A stretch of 64,000 nt of DNA from Crocinitomicaceae bacterium (GTDB lineage: Bacteria; Bacteroidota; Bacteroidia; Flavobacteriales_D; Crocinitomicaceae), in NCBI GenBank assembly GCA_022447585.1, contig JAKVAR010000048.1:121869-185868 (forward strand). The letters run 5' to 3'. Position 1 is the first letter of the stretch. Each line of letters opens with the position of its first letter. The translations under genes were made by a program, and so were the position numbers. The notes beneath the pieces are model-generated. The model did no database searches. It was given only the letters and a program-made list of their open reading frames with translations, and had not been told where the DNA came from. Positions 26,242 to 36,105 of this stretch are shown here, in pieces.

Positions 26242-26814
26242 ATGGCGATAATGAAAGAATTTTTACATTCTTTTGGTATTCTTGCAAATGAAGAAATTGA
26301 CTCTTTCATAGAGTTATTAGTTCCGAAAACATTGAAAAAAGGTGAATTTTTCATCAAAGAATACATAACATACAAGCATGTTGCATTTATAAAAAAAGGC
26401 GCCTTTCGATCTTTCTATTATTCTTCACAAGAAGAAGATGTAACTTATTGTTTCACGTTTGAAAATGCCTTTCTTACTGCATATAGTTCTCTAATCACTC
26501 AATCTCCAGCGACAGAAAACATAGAAGCTATAACCAATTCGGAGTTATTAATGATTTCAAAAAAAAATCTAGATCTACTTGAATCAAAAAGTCCAAACTG
26601 GACGAAAATGTATAGACGAATTGCCGAAAGCGAATACATTAAACTTGAAAAAAGAATTTTTCTACTACAAAGAGAGTCGGCTGAATCTCGATACTCAGAT
26701 TTAGTAAACAATCAACCATTATATCTTAATTCTATTCCATTAAATTACCTAGCCTCTTACCTTGGGATTACTACTCGACATCTGAGTAGAATCAGAAAGT
26801 CATATCATTTATAG
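26242..26814 (+). CDS. Crp/Fnr-family transcriptional regulator
   Basis: A 190-residue protein with an N-terminal cyclic-nucleotide-binding-like beta-roll (about residues 15-110, LKKGEFFIKEYITYKHVAFIKKGAFRSFYY). A C-terminal helix-turn-helix follows (about 155-190: PLNYLASYLGITTRHLSRIRKSYHL). This Bacteroidota subgroup usually lacks a bound cAMP signature and senses unknown ligands. The frame is open to 26191, but ATG 26242 follows the methyltransferase stop by 1 base and gives the normal length; a second ATG at 26251 is possible. It is followed by an NAD(P)H oxidoreductase gene that may be its target. Confidence 0.85.
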   Translation: MAIMKEFLHSFGILANEEIDSFIELLVPKTLKKGEFFIKEYITYKHVAFIKKGAFRSFYYSSQEEDVTYCFTFENAFLTAYSSLITQSPATENIEAITNSELLMISKKNLDLLESKSPNWTKMYRRIAESEYIKLEKRIFLLQRESAESRYSDLVNNQPLYLNSIPLNYLASYLGITTRHLSRIRKSYHL

Positions 26815-26874
26815 ACAAATGTCCTTTTCCACTAGTTAAAGACTTCATTCCTTTGTTCAAACAAAAGGAAAAAA

Positions 26875-27453
26875 ATGAAGAACATAGTAATAATAAACGG
26901 TCACCCAGATAAAAAAAGCTATAATAGCGCTCTAGCGCAAACTTATTATGACGGAGCAAAACAAGGCAGTCCAGCAGTTAAAATTTTAAACATAGCTGAC
27001 TTCGATTTCAACCCAAACCTTCAATTCGGTTACCGTCAAAGAACCAAATTAGAACCAGACTTACTAAATGCCATCGATCTAATAAAAAAAGCAGATCACA
27101 TTGTGTGGGTATTCCCTATGTGGTGGTCAGGACTTCCTGCTATTCTAAAGGGATTCATTGATCGCACATTTCTCCCGGGTATCACATACCAACCTGTTGA
27201 AAACAAAAACGTTCCAGAAAAACTTTTAAAAGGTAAAACTGCACGGATTATAATGACCTCAGATTCACCAAAATGGTACGATCGATATTTTAATGGAAGA
27301 CCTGCAATTAATCAACTAAAGCAAGGCACATTGAAGTTTTGTGGAATCAAATCAGTCAAAGTAACTTATATAGCAACCATCAAAAACTCTAGTCAAGAAT
27401 TCAGATCTAAATGGCTCAATCGAGTTTTAGAACTTGGAAAAAACCTAAAATAA
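26875..27453 (+). CDS. NAD(P)H dehydrogenase, flavodoxin-like fold
   Basis: A 192-residue member of the NQO1/MdaB/KefF group of FMN or FAD quinone reductases. Visible features are the flavin-binding NGHPDKKSYNSALA at the N-terminus (about residues 5-20), FPMWWSGLPAILKGFIDRTFLPG (about 80-105) and GKTARIIMTSDSP. Such enzymes reduce quinones or electrophiles. It lies 60 bases after the Crp/Fnr gene, in the same direction, which fits stress or redox control, but this is inference. Confidence 0.88.
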   Translation: MKNIVIINGHPDKKSYNSALAQTYYDGAKQGSPAVKILNIADFDFNPNLQFGYRQRTKLEPDLLNAIDLIKKADHIVWVFPMWWSGLPAILKGFIDRTFLPGITYQPVENKNVPEKLLKGKTARIIMTSDSPKWYDRYFNGRPAINQLKQGTLKFCGIKSVKVTYIATIKNSSQEFRSKWLNRVLELGKNLK

Positions 27454-27931
27454 ATCAAGTATAATCATAACAAGCTAAATTCAGATATCATAGCGAAACG
27501 TTTTAAAATGAATATCGATAAAAATTCAACATCAATTCTCCGCAAGAATGACTGAGAAGATACTTCATTTTCGGACGGCAAAAGAACTTTATAGAAAAAC
27601 ATCTCCATAGATTCTACAATTTATCTTTTCAACTAATAAATTCGGGAAACCGGTGTGCTCTTGTTAAAATATTACAATACAGAGTTCAATTATTATTTCC
27701 CAGATTCCAGAACGACCGGAGCTAACTATGTTTAAGTTAAACACTTCAACTTATGTCGCAGGATAATCTTAATTATCGAAGTGATACCTCCTTGACATTA
27801 TCTATGCACTTCGCTTATGACCTTACCACCTATAAATTGATTCGTAACAATTACAATTATTCACCTTTCTCTTTTTACGAAAAGACCTATATTTAAACTC
27901 TCGATTAATTCAATATAAATCCAAATTCTTT
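27454..27931 (+). other. Gene-poor gap of 478 bases
   Basis: No open frame with coding character on either strand, no tRNA and no strong hairpin were seen. The region is AT-rich with stop codons in all frames. It may hold the promoter of the 7TM receptor gene, but I could not place one. Confidence 0.5.
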
Positions 27932-29479
27932 TTGAGAAAAGCAAGTAAGAAACATCTATTATTTACACTTGGATTCATTGCTCTAATTATGTCCTCTTGT
28001 TCAAGAGTTGAACCCATTGATGTTGAATACAATTTTACTGCTTCCATAAATGTCTCCGAAGAAATTGAAGATTATAGTCATGTTCAATTTGAACCGTTTG
28101 ACAACCTTGACTTAGGTTTTTATGAGGGTAAAGCTTGGATAAAATTAGATATTAAAAATTCATCTGAGCATTCTACTTATATCGTTATGACAAACGATTT
28201 AATTAATCGAAGCTATCGTTTTTATAAATTAGATTCTATTTCCAATCAACTGAAATCTATTTCTTTTGACTCCGACTTATCACTCAATGATCAAAGAACT
28301 TATAACGACCCTAAACCTAATTTTCAATTAAATTTAAAACCAAACGAAAAAGCCATTTACGTTATTACTGCGACAAGTGATGGACGAATCTTACAAGCCA
28401 CACCAAAACTATTAACAATAGAGGATTATAGGTCTATCAGCAGTCGAAACTATTTGTTCAACATTCTATTCTATGCAGCAATTGGAACTTTACTACTAAT
28501 TAATATCTTTCACTGGAGTGTTTTAAAAAATAAAATCTATTATTACTACACTTTTTATATCTTTACTAGCTGTCTCTTTTATCTTAGTGTAGAAGGACTT
28601 CTTTATGGAATAGGATTATCCATTTCGGCTATTGACCACATTATGTTCATCAGTATAAGACTTTGGATTTTAGCAGCCATTCTATTTACAGCGAAGTTTT
28701 TAGAGGTCAACCAAGCAAAACCCTTATTTTTTAAATGGATTAAACGACTACTAATAATCATTCTTGGAGGAATAACGATCTATCAATTTGTTTTTTACAA
28801 TAAATCGATCAGTACACTTCATATGGCTGAGAACCTAATCGGTTTCTTCTGGATTATGGTCGCTTTCTTTATGATTATCATATCATTCAAAACAAGAAAA
28901 TTACAAGCAAAATATTACATCATAGCTTTCTCATGCTTATTATTTTTCATAACACTGGGTTTAGTTGATAGTCATTTCACAATACTTCCTGGAGACCCCT
29001 TTTCATACTTTAAAATCGGAACCATTATCGAGTTTACCGGTTTTACCTATTTCATTTTATTAATCATAAAAATCCAACTAAATAAAGCGCAATTATTAGA
29101 AAGTGAACTCGAACAAAGAAAGGAAGACTTGATTAAAACGAAGATGCGTCTAGAATCAACTTTAAAAAAGACAGACTTACTAAGTGTATTTAAAATGTTA
29201 GAAAATTCTCTTTCGACGGAAGAAGAATGGGATGAATTTAAACTAAAACTACAGCAATTAGACCCTGATTTTTTGGAGCGGATAATCAAAAAGCACTCAA
29301 ATCTGACTAAATCTGAACTTCGCTTAGTGATTCTTATTCGTATCGATTATACCCAGAAAGATATAGCTGAAATACTTTCGATTGCACCAGCAAGTGTTAA
29401 AAAATCAAGAAGTCGTGTTAGAAAAAAGCTTAACCTAGATAGTGGAACAGAACTAAAGAGCTATCTACTTAGACTTTAA
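27932..29479 (+). CDS. 7TMR-DISM receptor with C-terminal LuxR-type HTH
   Basis: A 515-residue protein. An N-terminal signal with lipobox-like LIMSSC is followed by an extracellular sensory domain of the 7TMR-DISMED2 type (about residues 30-165), then seven membrane spans (about 175-385). A coiled stretch (LNKAQLLESELEQRKEDLIKTKMRLES) follows, and the C-terminal part is a helix-turn-helix (LTKSELRLVILIRIDYTQKDIAEILSIAPASVKKSRSRVRKKL). This makes a one-component signalling protein joining the membrane receptor to a DNA-binding domain. The start is TTG 27932. The ligand is unknown; carbohydrate-like ligands are the family expectation. Confidence 0.85.
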   Translation: MRKASKKHLLFTLGFIALIMSSCSRVEPIDVEYNFTASINVSEEIEDYSHVQFEPFDNLDLGFYEGKAWIKLDIKNSSEHSTYIVMTNDLINRSYRFYKLDSISNQLKSISFDSDLSLNDQRTYNDPKPNFQLNLKPNEKAIYVITATSDGRILQATPKLLTIEDYRSISSRNYLFNILFYAAIGTLLLINIFHWSVLKNKIYYYYTFYIFTSCLFYLSVEGLLYGIGLSISAIDHIMFISIRLWILAAILFTAKFLEVNQAKPLFFKWIKRLLIIILGGITIYQFVFYNKSISTLHMAENLIGFFWIMVAFFMIIISFKTRKLQAKYYIIAFSCLLFFITLGLVDSHFTILPGDPFSYFKIGTIIEFTGFTYFILLIIKIQLNKAQLLESELEQRKEDLIKTKMRLESTLKKTDLLSVFKMLENSLSTEEEWDEFKLKLQQLDPDFLERIIKKHSNLTKSELRLVILIRIDYTQKDIAEILSIAPASVKKSRSRVRKKLNLDSGTELKSYLLRL

Positions 29480-29880
29480 TATTCATTAGCTTTAATTAGC
29501 TAAACATCTATTCATCAGGAATAATTCCAGAAAATACCTTAGCAACACCCCTTTGAAAAACTTACACAAAATCTACATTGCATTAGGAATTCAATAACTA
29601 ATTTTAAAATCAGGTATTTATTCCCAAGCGAATCAGATTGTAATTTCATAAATTATGATTTCCTTAAACTATTGCCGTCAATGAAAAAGTAACAGCAAAG
29701 AAAACTGATCCAATCACACTTTATTCCGCACTAGTTATTTCATCAGAGCTTAAAGTCAAATAAAAATATTAATTGAAACATTAAAAATGGCAACAATATA
29801 TTCGACTCAGTCAACTTTATTGAATTCATTAGGACTTAACAAATATTACTAATTTATTCACGACTAAAAACAAATAAAAA
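29480..29880 (+). other. Gene-poor gap of 401 bases with a possible 21-residue open frame
   Basis: No larger gene is visible. A short frame, ATG 29787 to TAA 29852, encodes MATIYSTQSTLLNSLGLNKY plus one Tyr, is preceded by an A-rich stretch and ends 28 bases before the GH84 gene. It has no cysteines or recognisable precursor motif. It may be real or chance. A small inverted repeat TTAGCT-TTAATT-AGCTAA lies near 29490. Confidence 0.4.
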
Positions 29881-31380
29881 ATGGCAAAAACAACAACATC
29901 ATGTGGAATAATCATGGGTTACTACGGAAAAATATGGTCAAAAGAAGAGCTTATTGACTATGCTACCTTTTGCAAATCAAATGGATATAGCTACTTTATA
30001 TATGGTCCGAAAATGGACAATTATCTGCGATCCAATTGGAGAACACCATGGCCAGAAGATAAATTCCAAGATCTGAAAGAAGTAAGAAAAGCGTTCAAGT
30101 CTGCCGGTGTGGCTTTTGGTGTCGCCTTTAGTCCATTTGACATCCATGATTTCACTTCTGAGGTTAAATCTGATTTAAAAACTAGATTAGAAGGTCAAAT
30201 AGCAGCACTTGATTTAGATATTTTATCAATTGGATTTGACGATTACGACCCGAATAAATTTAAGCCTTACAAAGATACTATAGCTCAAACTCAAGTTGAT
30301 ATTGCTAATTACATAAAAGAGAAAATTGTTTTGGACACGTATTATGTTGTTCCTACTTATTACTCAAAAGATCCATTAACAGTAATGGCAGATGGTCCTG
30401 TACCACTTGATTATTGGACAACTTTTGGAACTTTAGATAGTTCATTTAATATTTTCTGGTGTGGGTCAGCAATCATTCCAAATGGTTTTAGTGTTAATGA
30501 GATTAATGAAATGAACTCCATATTTAAACGAAATGTAACAATTTGGGATAATTATCCTTGTAACGACCCGAATTGGATGACACGTTCCGCAGCAAACACT
30601 TACCCTTTTACTGGAAGACCTGCTAATTTGAGTTCTGTAATTGAAGGTCATTTCGCAAACCCAATGATACAACCAAACCTTTCGAAAATTCCGCTGATGA
30701 CATTACCTAAGGTGTATTCAGAAGGCAGTTCGTACTCCGCACAAGATCAATTTGAAAAATCTACCCTGGCCATTTGTGAACATAGCGAACTTGCTAAATT
30801 TATAATACATAATATTATGAGTTTTAGGGAGATTTCTTATCGCCCAGATTATGGAATCTGTACGCAATACATGCAAAAAACTATTCAGACACTAAAGGGG
30901 TCGGAAGCTATTAAAAAAGAGCTGGAAGAATGGTTTGAGTTTGTTCAAATCAAAGGCCTGCCAAACCTAACACTACCTGCAGACCAATATCTAAGTCAAG
31001 GAAGTTATTTAAAAACAAGTACAGATATTACAATTGAAATTAGTGCAAATTGTGAAATGCCAGATGGCACATGGAAAAAATCAACATTAAAATATACTGC
31101 TGACCAGACGGGTAACTTAACCGACATAGCCAATACCAATGGTCAGTTGACTTTGGAGTCTTCCGGACCGCTAGTTAAAAATACACATATCAATTACGGG
31201 AAATTTGTTCCTGCAGGAAGTTATCAAATAACTTCTAATGACATCCAAATTACAATCTTTGCGGAATGTCTTAACGACAAACAAATTGCATCAAAGTCGT
31301 CATTAAGTTTTGCTGCAAGTGAAAACAGCACGATTGAAGATATCAAAAATATAAATGGAGTTTTGACACTTATTCAATAG
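29881..31380 (+). CDS. GH84 beta-N-acetylglucosaminidase-like domain fused to a cyanovirin-N-like lectin module
   Basis: A 499-residue protein. Residues about 8-310 match the GH84 (O-GlcNAcase / hyaluronidase-like) barrel: GIIMGYYGKIW, FIYGPKMDNYLRSNWRTPWP, the catalytic Asp pair in GFDDYD (120-121), VPTYY, IFWCGSAII, IWDNYPCND and ANPM. After a helical linker come two repeats of cyanovirin-N homology type (about 374-425 and 446-497). Each has GSY, a run of strands with AxC, S-x-L and a closing NxNGxLTL. CVNH modules bind mannose-rich glycans. No signal peptide is seen, so it is cytoplasmic or exported another way. The N-terminal GH20b-like domain of Bacteroides GH84 enzymes is absent. The fusion is unusual. 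Confidence 0.8.
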   Translation: MAKTTTSCGIIMGYYGKIWSKEELIDYATFCKSNGYSYFIYGPKMDNYLRSNWRTPWPEDKFQDLKEVRKAFKSAGVAFGVAFSPFDIHDFTSEVKSDLKTRLEGQIAALDLDILSIGFDDYDPNKFKPYKDTIAQTQVDIANYIKEKIVLDTYYVVPTYYSKDPLTVMADGPVPLDYWTTFGTLDSSFNIFWCGSAIIPNGFSVNEINEMNSIFKRNVTIWDNYPCNDPNWMTRSAANTYPFTGRPANLSSVIEGHFANPMIQPNLSKIPLMTLPKVYSEGSSYSAQDQFEKSTLAICEHSELAKFIIHNIMSFREISYRPDYGICTQYMQKTIQTLKGSEAIKKELEEWFEFVQIKGLPNLTLPADQYLSQGSYLKTSTDITIEISANCEMPDGTWKKSTLKYTADQTGNLTDIANTNGQLTLESSGPLVKNTHINYGKFVPAGSYQITSNDIQITIFAECLNDKQIASKSSLSFAASENSTIEDIKNINGVLTLIQ

Positions 31381-31402
31381 TCAAAGTAAAAACCTAACTT
31401 GC

Positions 31403-31430
31403 AAAGGGCGTCTCGTTGATGCCCTTTTAT
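31403..31430 (+). terminator. Terminator after the GH84-lectin gene
   Basis: AAAGGGC and GCCCTTT pair around an 11-base loop and are followed by TATTTT. It lies 22 bases after the stop codon. Confidence 0.75.
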
Positions 31431-31772
31431 TTTAAACGAAATATTATATCCTAATAATTGTGTATTGAATCTAATAAAGGTTAGAAGTAACATCTCAATA
31501 AAAAAATGAGTTTAAATAGATGCGATATCTCTCAAGTAGAGACTTTGTTTATTGTAAGGTTTTGCATTTTATAATGATTATGTAGATTATACCAGATAGA
31601 TCTGAACTTTTTTCCCAGTATACTCAAAAAAGCATTTTATATGCTGTATCCATACGCTATGTCGGATAAAGATAATGATTAGTTATTCCTTCTCTTCATT
31701 TAAAAAGTATTTTTATCTTTAAGTATCCATTTTGTTGGTAAGACTCAAGTATCAACAAGAATAGATCATATC
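31431..31772 (+). other. Gene-poor gap of about 340 bases
   Basis: No coding frame, RNA gene or clear hairpin was recognised. A TATCTTTA near 31713 resembles the -7 box and could serve the HXXEE gene downstream. Confidence 0.45.
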
Positions 31773-32348
31773 ATGAAATGGCTCTACGAAAACTGGTATA
31801 AATCCACAATATTCATAGCAATTTACATCCTGCTAGTGCTTTTATTATTTGTATTAGAAACGGATTTTGCATTATTTCTTATTTGGATACAATTTGTAGT
31901 ATATCTATTGCATCAATTTGAAGAATATATCCTGCCTGGTGGTTTTGTCAAGTTCTTTAATCATAAAATACTTGGGTCTACTCAAGACAATTACCCTCTA
32001 GATGAGGTTGCATCTTTTTGGATAAACATTCCTATCATTTTTATTGCATACCCGCTTTCCGCAACTTTAGCCGGGAGCATTGATATTTCTATAGGAATAT
32101 GGACTGCCTATTTCTCTATCATCAACGCTGTATCGCATGTGGGTATGTTTTTTAAACACAAATATAACCCTGGTTTTATTGTAAGTCTATTTTTAAATAT
32201 TCCCATTGGCATTTATACAATCCACTATTTTTATACGCAAAACATAATTTCTATAAATGACCATTTAATTGGATTATTAATTGGCATTTTCATTCAAGCT
32301 ATTGTGATGATTTATGGCTTTAAAATTTTAAAACCGAAGGTTAAATAA
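31773..32348 (+). CDS. HXXEE-motif membrane protein
   Basis: A 191-residue protein with about six hydrophobic segments. It carries HQFEEYILPGG (about residue 46), the H-x2-E-E signature of the HXXEE domain, close after the second span. The conserved His and Glu suggest a metal-binding or catalytic site in the membrane, but the function of the family is not known. It stands alone between two long gaps and has no close operon partner. Confidence 0.8.
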   Translation: MKWLYENWYKSTIFIAIYILLVLLLFVLETDFALFLIWIQFVVYLLHQFEEYILPGGFVKFFNHKILGSTQDNYPLDEVASFWINIPIIFIAYPLSATLAGSIDISIGIWTAYFSIINAVSHVGMFFKHKYNPGFIVSLFLNIPIGIYTIHYFYTQNIISINDHLIGLLIGIFIQAIVMIYGFKILKPKVK

Positions 32349-32787
32349 CCTGTGAGTAACACTTGATAAAATACTTATTACCCTTTTAAGTTAATGGAAA
32401 ACTCAAAGAATATAGAGCCCCATAAATTATGCGTACGCTAATGTGAATAATAAAATAGCTTTCTGCACTGTGTTTGGATAAATGAAGTAATAGAGGATGT
32501 ATATAATTGAATTTTAATCATATTACAATTTGTGCAATAGAAGATATTGACAAATAAAAAGACACACCTCGATCTCTTCAAATTAAAACATAAATGTATC
32601 TATTTTTTCATCTTTATCTCTAATAATGACAGCTGTTATAACTAGAGTTCTATAACTGCATCACTAAATAGAAATAGTCCTGTCCATCCTCTTACTTGAA
32701 CTATACAAAACTTTCCCTCTCCTAGGCAACCTTTTAATTTTGGGTTTGTATTAAACATAGAAAACATGTTATAATAATTGAATACGT
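32349..32787 (+). other. Gene-poor gap of 439 bases
   Basis: No gene, tRNA or strong terminator was recognised. The right end should hold the promoter of the large secreted protein, but I found no convincing box. Confidence 0.45.
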
Positions 32788-35700
32788 ATGAAATTGCTAT
32801 TTCTCTTCATTCTGCTTTTATGCAGCTCTATTTCTATTGCACAAAACACGAATAATATCTGGTACTTTGGAGATGGTAATTTCCTAGACTTTAATGCAAA
32901 TATGCAAACACCTGTACTTAGTGCAAATGGTGTTGAAATGGCCACTCCTGTTTCTACTTATTGTCAGGAAGGGTCATCAACTATCTGCGATGCCTCAGGA
33001 AACTTACTCTTTTACAATAACAGTGAAAATGTTTGGGATAAAAATTACAACCCAATGCCAAATGGTTCGGGATTAATTGGTTCTGCATCGACATCTGCAC
33101 AAACGATGATTGTGCCAAAACCTGGTAGTTCAGACATCTACTATATTTTTCACATGGGTTATGCAGCAGCGAGTCCAAATAATGGCTTATACTACTCAGA
33201 AGTAGACATGTCTCTTAATGGTGGCTTAGGTGCAGTAACTGCAAATAAAAACATTTCACTTGGTGGCGGAGCATGCTCTGAGCAACTGAAAGCCGTTACA
33301 CACTGCAATGGCATCGATATTTGGGTTATTAGTCACTCAGCCACTGGAAATACATTCAATTGTAATTTAATAACTGCAACAGGTGTTTCTGCAACTTCAG
33401 TAGCGACTTCTATTGGGAACAATCATCCTACAGCATTCTCCGGAATGAGCTATATGACTTGCTCAAAAGATGGGAGCAAGATCGCGATCGCCGGCGATAT
33501 GGGAGGTACACCTTCCGTGGAAGTCTTCAGTTTTGACAATTTAAATGGTACACTTTGTAATCCACAATATTTAACGACTCCTGATTTTGCAGGTTCATAT
33601 GGAGTGGAATTCTCAGCTGATGGAACAAAACTCTACACAACAGCTTTCCAATTACACCAATATGATTTCCTAACCGCACAATGGTTTACGTATGCCCCAA
33701 TTGAAATAGGATCTGCCTTGATGCGCGGTCCAAATGATAAAATATATTTAGTAGCTGGATGTGATTACTACGATTCTCAAGCTGGTATCATGTATTATTC
33801 ACGTGATATCCATGTAGTAGAAACACCTAACATTGCAGGAGCCGGAGCCAACTTGCAAATGAATGCATATTTAACACCCAGAGAGTGTGGCCTAGGTCTT
33901 CCGACATGCTATTATCCAACTCAATCATCAAATACGTGCGCTCCAATGAATGCATCATTTACAGCTGATAATTTAACCGTCTGTGAAGGAGATTGCGTGA
34001 ATTTTACAAATGTAAGTACTGGAGCTTCAATAGATACATACCAATGGACATTTGCAGGAGGAACACCTTCAACTTTTATAGGATCAACTCCGCCTACGGT
34101 ATGTTATTCGACTCAAGGAATTCATATGGCGTCACTCCAGATTACAGATTGTTCAGGAGGAATTTCAACCTTTCAAATGGACATCAATGTTTTAGACTGT
34201 ACACAGCCTCTAGCTAATCTTCAAGCTGATCAAACTCAATTTTGTGTAAACAATTGTGTAAATTATTCAGACCTATCAACAGGTACGAATATAAACTCAT
34301 GGTTATGGAGCTTCCCTGGAGCAACACCGAATACTTCAACTGATCAAAACCCTATGAACATTTGTTACAACGTTGCTGGATCCTATGATGTTACACTGAC
34401 AATAAATGATGATTTAGGAACAAATACGATTACCATTCCTGCTTATATTCAGGTTGAACCCTGTATTGCTCCAGATTCAGATTTTAGCGCACCTGATACG
34501 ATATGTGCTGGAGATTGTATTGATTTTTTAGATGCCAGTTTGAATCTACCAACACAATGGAATTGGACTTTGAATGGTTCTGTCCAAGGAACTTCAACAG
34601 ATCAAAACCCACAAGGTATCTGCTTCAACACAGCGGGTGTATTTAGTATAGAGCTAACCGTAACCAATGCATATGGTATGGATTCATATTCAGAAGATAT
34701 TGTAGTACTCACGACACCTGATGCAGGCTCTGATATTGCTGTATCTTTTTGTGAAACAGACCTCCCACAAAATCTTGAATTATTATTGAATCCAAATGTC
34801 CCATTAAACGGAACATGGATCAACGTGCAAAATACAGCTGCGTTTGCCGGAACCTTCTTTTCTCCAAACATGGATGTTCCAGGAGTGTATGAGATACAAT
34901 ATGTTCTCATGAACTTAAATTGTTCAGATACACTGGAATTTATAATTGAAGTTGAAAATAATCCCGACGCAGGTATTGATGGAACATTAGGTATTTGTGA
35001 CAATGACCTACCAGTTGATTTGATGGGTGTGCTTCAAGGCACACCAGACTTGAATGGGGTTTGGTCTCCTGTTTTGTCAAGCGGAAATTCAACGCTTGAT
35101 CCTTCTGTCGATCCTCAGGGCATTTACACATATATCGTTCCACAAACCATATCTTGCTTGGCCGACACGTCGAAAGCTACAGTTGAAATAACATACGTAT
35201 CCGATGTTTCCATAACTCCAATCGAGAATTTATGCAATACATCGGATGAAATCACGCTTGAATCCAATATTGCTAATGGTCAATGGACAGGAGTTGGAAT
35301 TTCCAACGGAGATAATGGTACCTTTGATCCAGTAATTGCTGGTGCAGGTGTCCATACAATTATATACTCGATAGAAATTGATGATTGTCAAGCTGAAACA
35401 GAAACAGACATTGTTATTGAAGAGCCGCCGCAAGTCGATTTGGGAGGTGATTTGGCCAACTGTTCTTCTAGTTCACTAACCCTTGAAGTTGATGCAAATC
35501 CAAACGATGTCGTTACCTGGTCAAATGGGATAATTGATAACTCTTCTGCTACCTTTAATTTTGAAGAGTACAATTTGGAGGAAATAGTAACTGTCGAAGT
35601 ACAGATTGAAAATTCATGTGGTATTTCTTCCGATTTAATTAACATAGAACTCATTGATTGCGAGACATATGTGTACATACCAAACAGTTTTACTCCAGAT

Positions 35701-35952
35701 GGAGACGAGTACAATAATACTTTTCTTCCAATACTTACAGGCGAAAATATTACCAATTATGAAATTTTGATTTTCAATCGTTGGGGTGAAGTCGTGTTTC
35801 AATCGCGCGATATAAATCAAGGTTGGGATGGCACCTACAATGGTAAGCTTGTCGAAAACGGAATTTATAGTTGGTCATTAGTTTATACAAATTCAATAAA
35901 TGCCAAATCAGATAAGGAAAAGTTATGGGGACATGTTTCTGTTATATTTTAA
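32788..35952 (+). CDS. Large secreted protein with PKD domains and type B T9SS sorting domain
   Basis: A 1054-residue protein with a signal peptide (about residues 1-18, cut after AQ). The N-terminal 370 residues look like a beta-propeller with PD40-like strands (YMTCSKDGSKIAIAG, GVEFSADGTKLYTTAF). PKD domains follow (about 390-640), each with patterns like CVNFTNVSTGASIDTYQWTFAGGTP. Ig-like repeats occupy about 640-950. The C-terminal 90 residues (YIPNSFTPDGDEYNNTF, IFNRWGEVVFQS, GWDGTYNGKLVENGIYSW) form the CHU_C domain, the type B signal for export and surface attachment by the type IX secretion system. It is probably a surface adhesin or binding protein. Confidence 0.9.
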   Translation: MKLLFLFILLLCSSISIAQNTNNIWYFGDGNFLDFNANMQTPVLSANGVEMATPVSTYCQEGSSTICDASGNLLFYNNSENVWDKNYNPMPNGSGLIGSASTSAQTMIVPKPGSSDIYYIFHMGYAAASPNNGLYYSEVDMSLNGGLGAVTANKNISLGGGACSEQLKAVTHCNGIDIWVISHSATGNTFNCNLITATGVSATSVATSIGNNHPTAFSGMSYMTCSKDGSKIAIAGDMGGTPSVEVFSFDNLNGTLCNPQYLTTPDFAGSYGVEFSADGTKLYTTAFQLHQYDFLTAQWFTYAPIEIGSALMRGPNDKIYLVAGCDYYDSQAGIMYYSRDIHVVETPNIAGAGANLQMNAYLTPRECGLGLPTCYYPTQSSNTCAPMNASFTADNLTVCEGDCVNFTNVSTGASIDTYQWTFAGGTPSTFIGSTPPTVCYSTQGIHMASLQITDCSGGISTFQMDINVLDCTQPLANLQADQTQFCVNNCVNYSDLSTGTNINSWLWSFPGATPNTSTDQNPMNICYNVAGSYDVTLTINDDLGTNTITIPAYIQVEPCIAPDSDFSAPDTICAGDCIDFLDASLNLPTQWNWTLNGSVQGTSTDQNPQGICFNTAGVFSIELTVTNAYGMDSYSEDIVVLTTPDAGSDIAVSFCETDLPQNLELLLNPNVPLNGTWINVQNTAAFAGTFFSPNMDVPGVYEIQYVLMNLNCSDTLEFIIEVENNPDAGIDGTLGICDNDLPVDLMGVLQGTPDLNGVWSPVLSSGNSTLDPSVDPQGIYTYIVPQTISCLADTSKATVEITYVSDVSITPIENLCNTSDEITLESNIANGQWTGVGISNGDNGTFDPVIAGAGVHTIIYSIEIDDCQAETETDIVIEEPPQVDLGGDLANCSSSSLTLEVDANPNDVVTWSNGIIDNSSATFNFEEYNLEEIVTVEVQIENSCGISSDLINIELIDCETYVYIPNSFTPDGDEYNNTFLPILTGENITNYEILIFNRWGEVVFQSRDINQGWDGTYNGKLVENGIYSWSLVYTNSINAKSDKEKLWGHVSVIF

Positions 35953-36105
35953 AACTAAACCCTACCTCTACAAAACATACTCATTTATTTATAACAGATT
36001 TACTTACTTTTTCAATGATAAATTAGATCAAATCCTCAACTCATTTTTTCTCGAATACAATTATCTTTAAACGCAAGAGTAATTGCAAATAATAGTATTC
36101 AACCC

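Noticed and set aside
27454..27931. Possible coding remnant before the 7TM receptor
   Set aside because: Short frames such as one ending TTGANYV were seen, but none has a partner in another frame or a recognisable motif.
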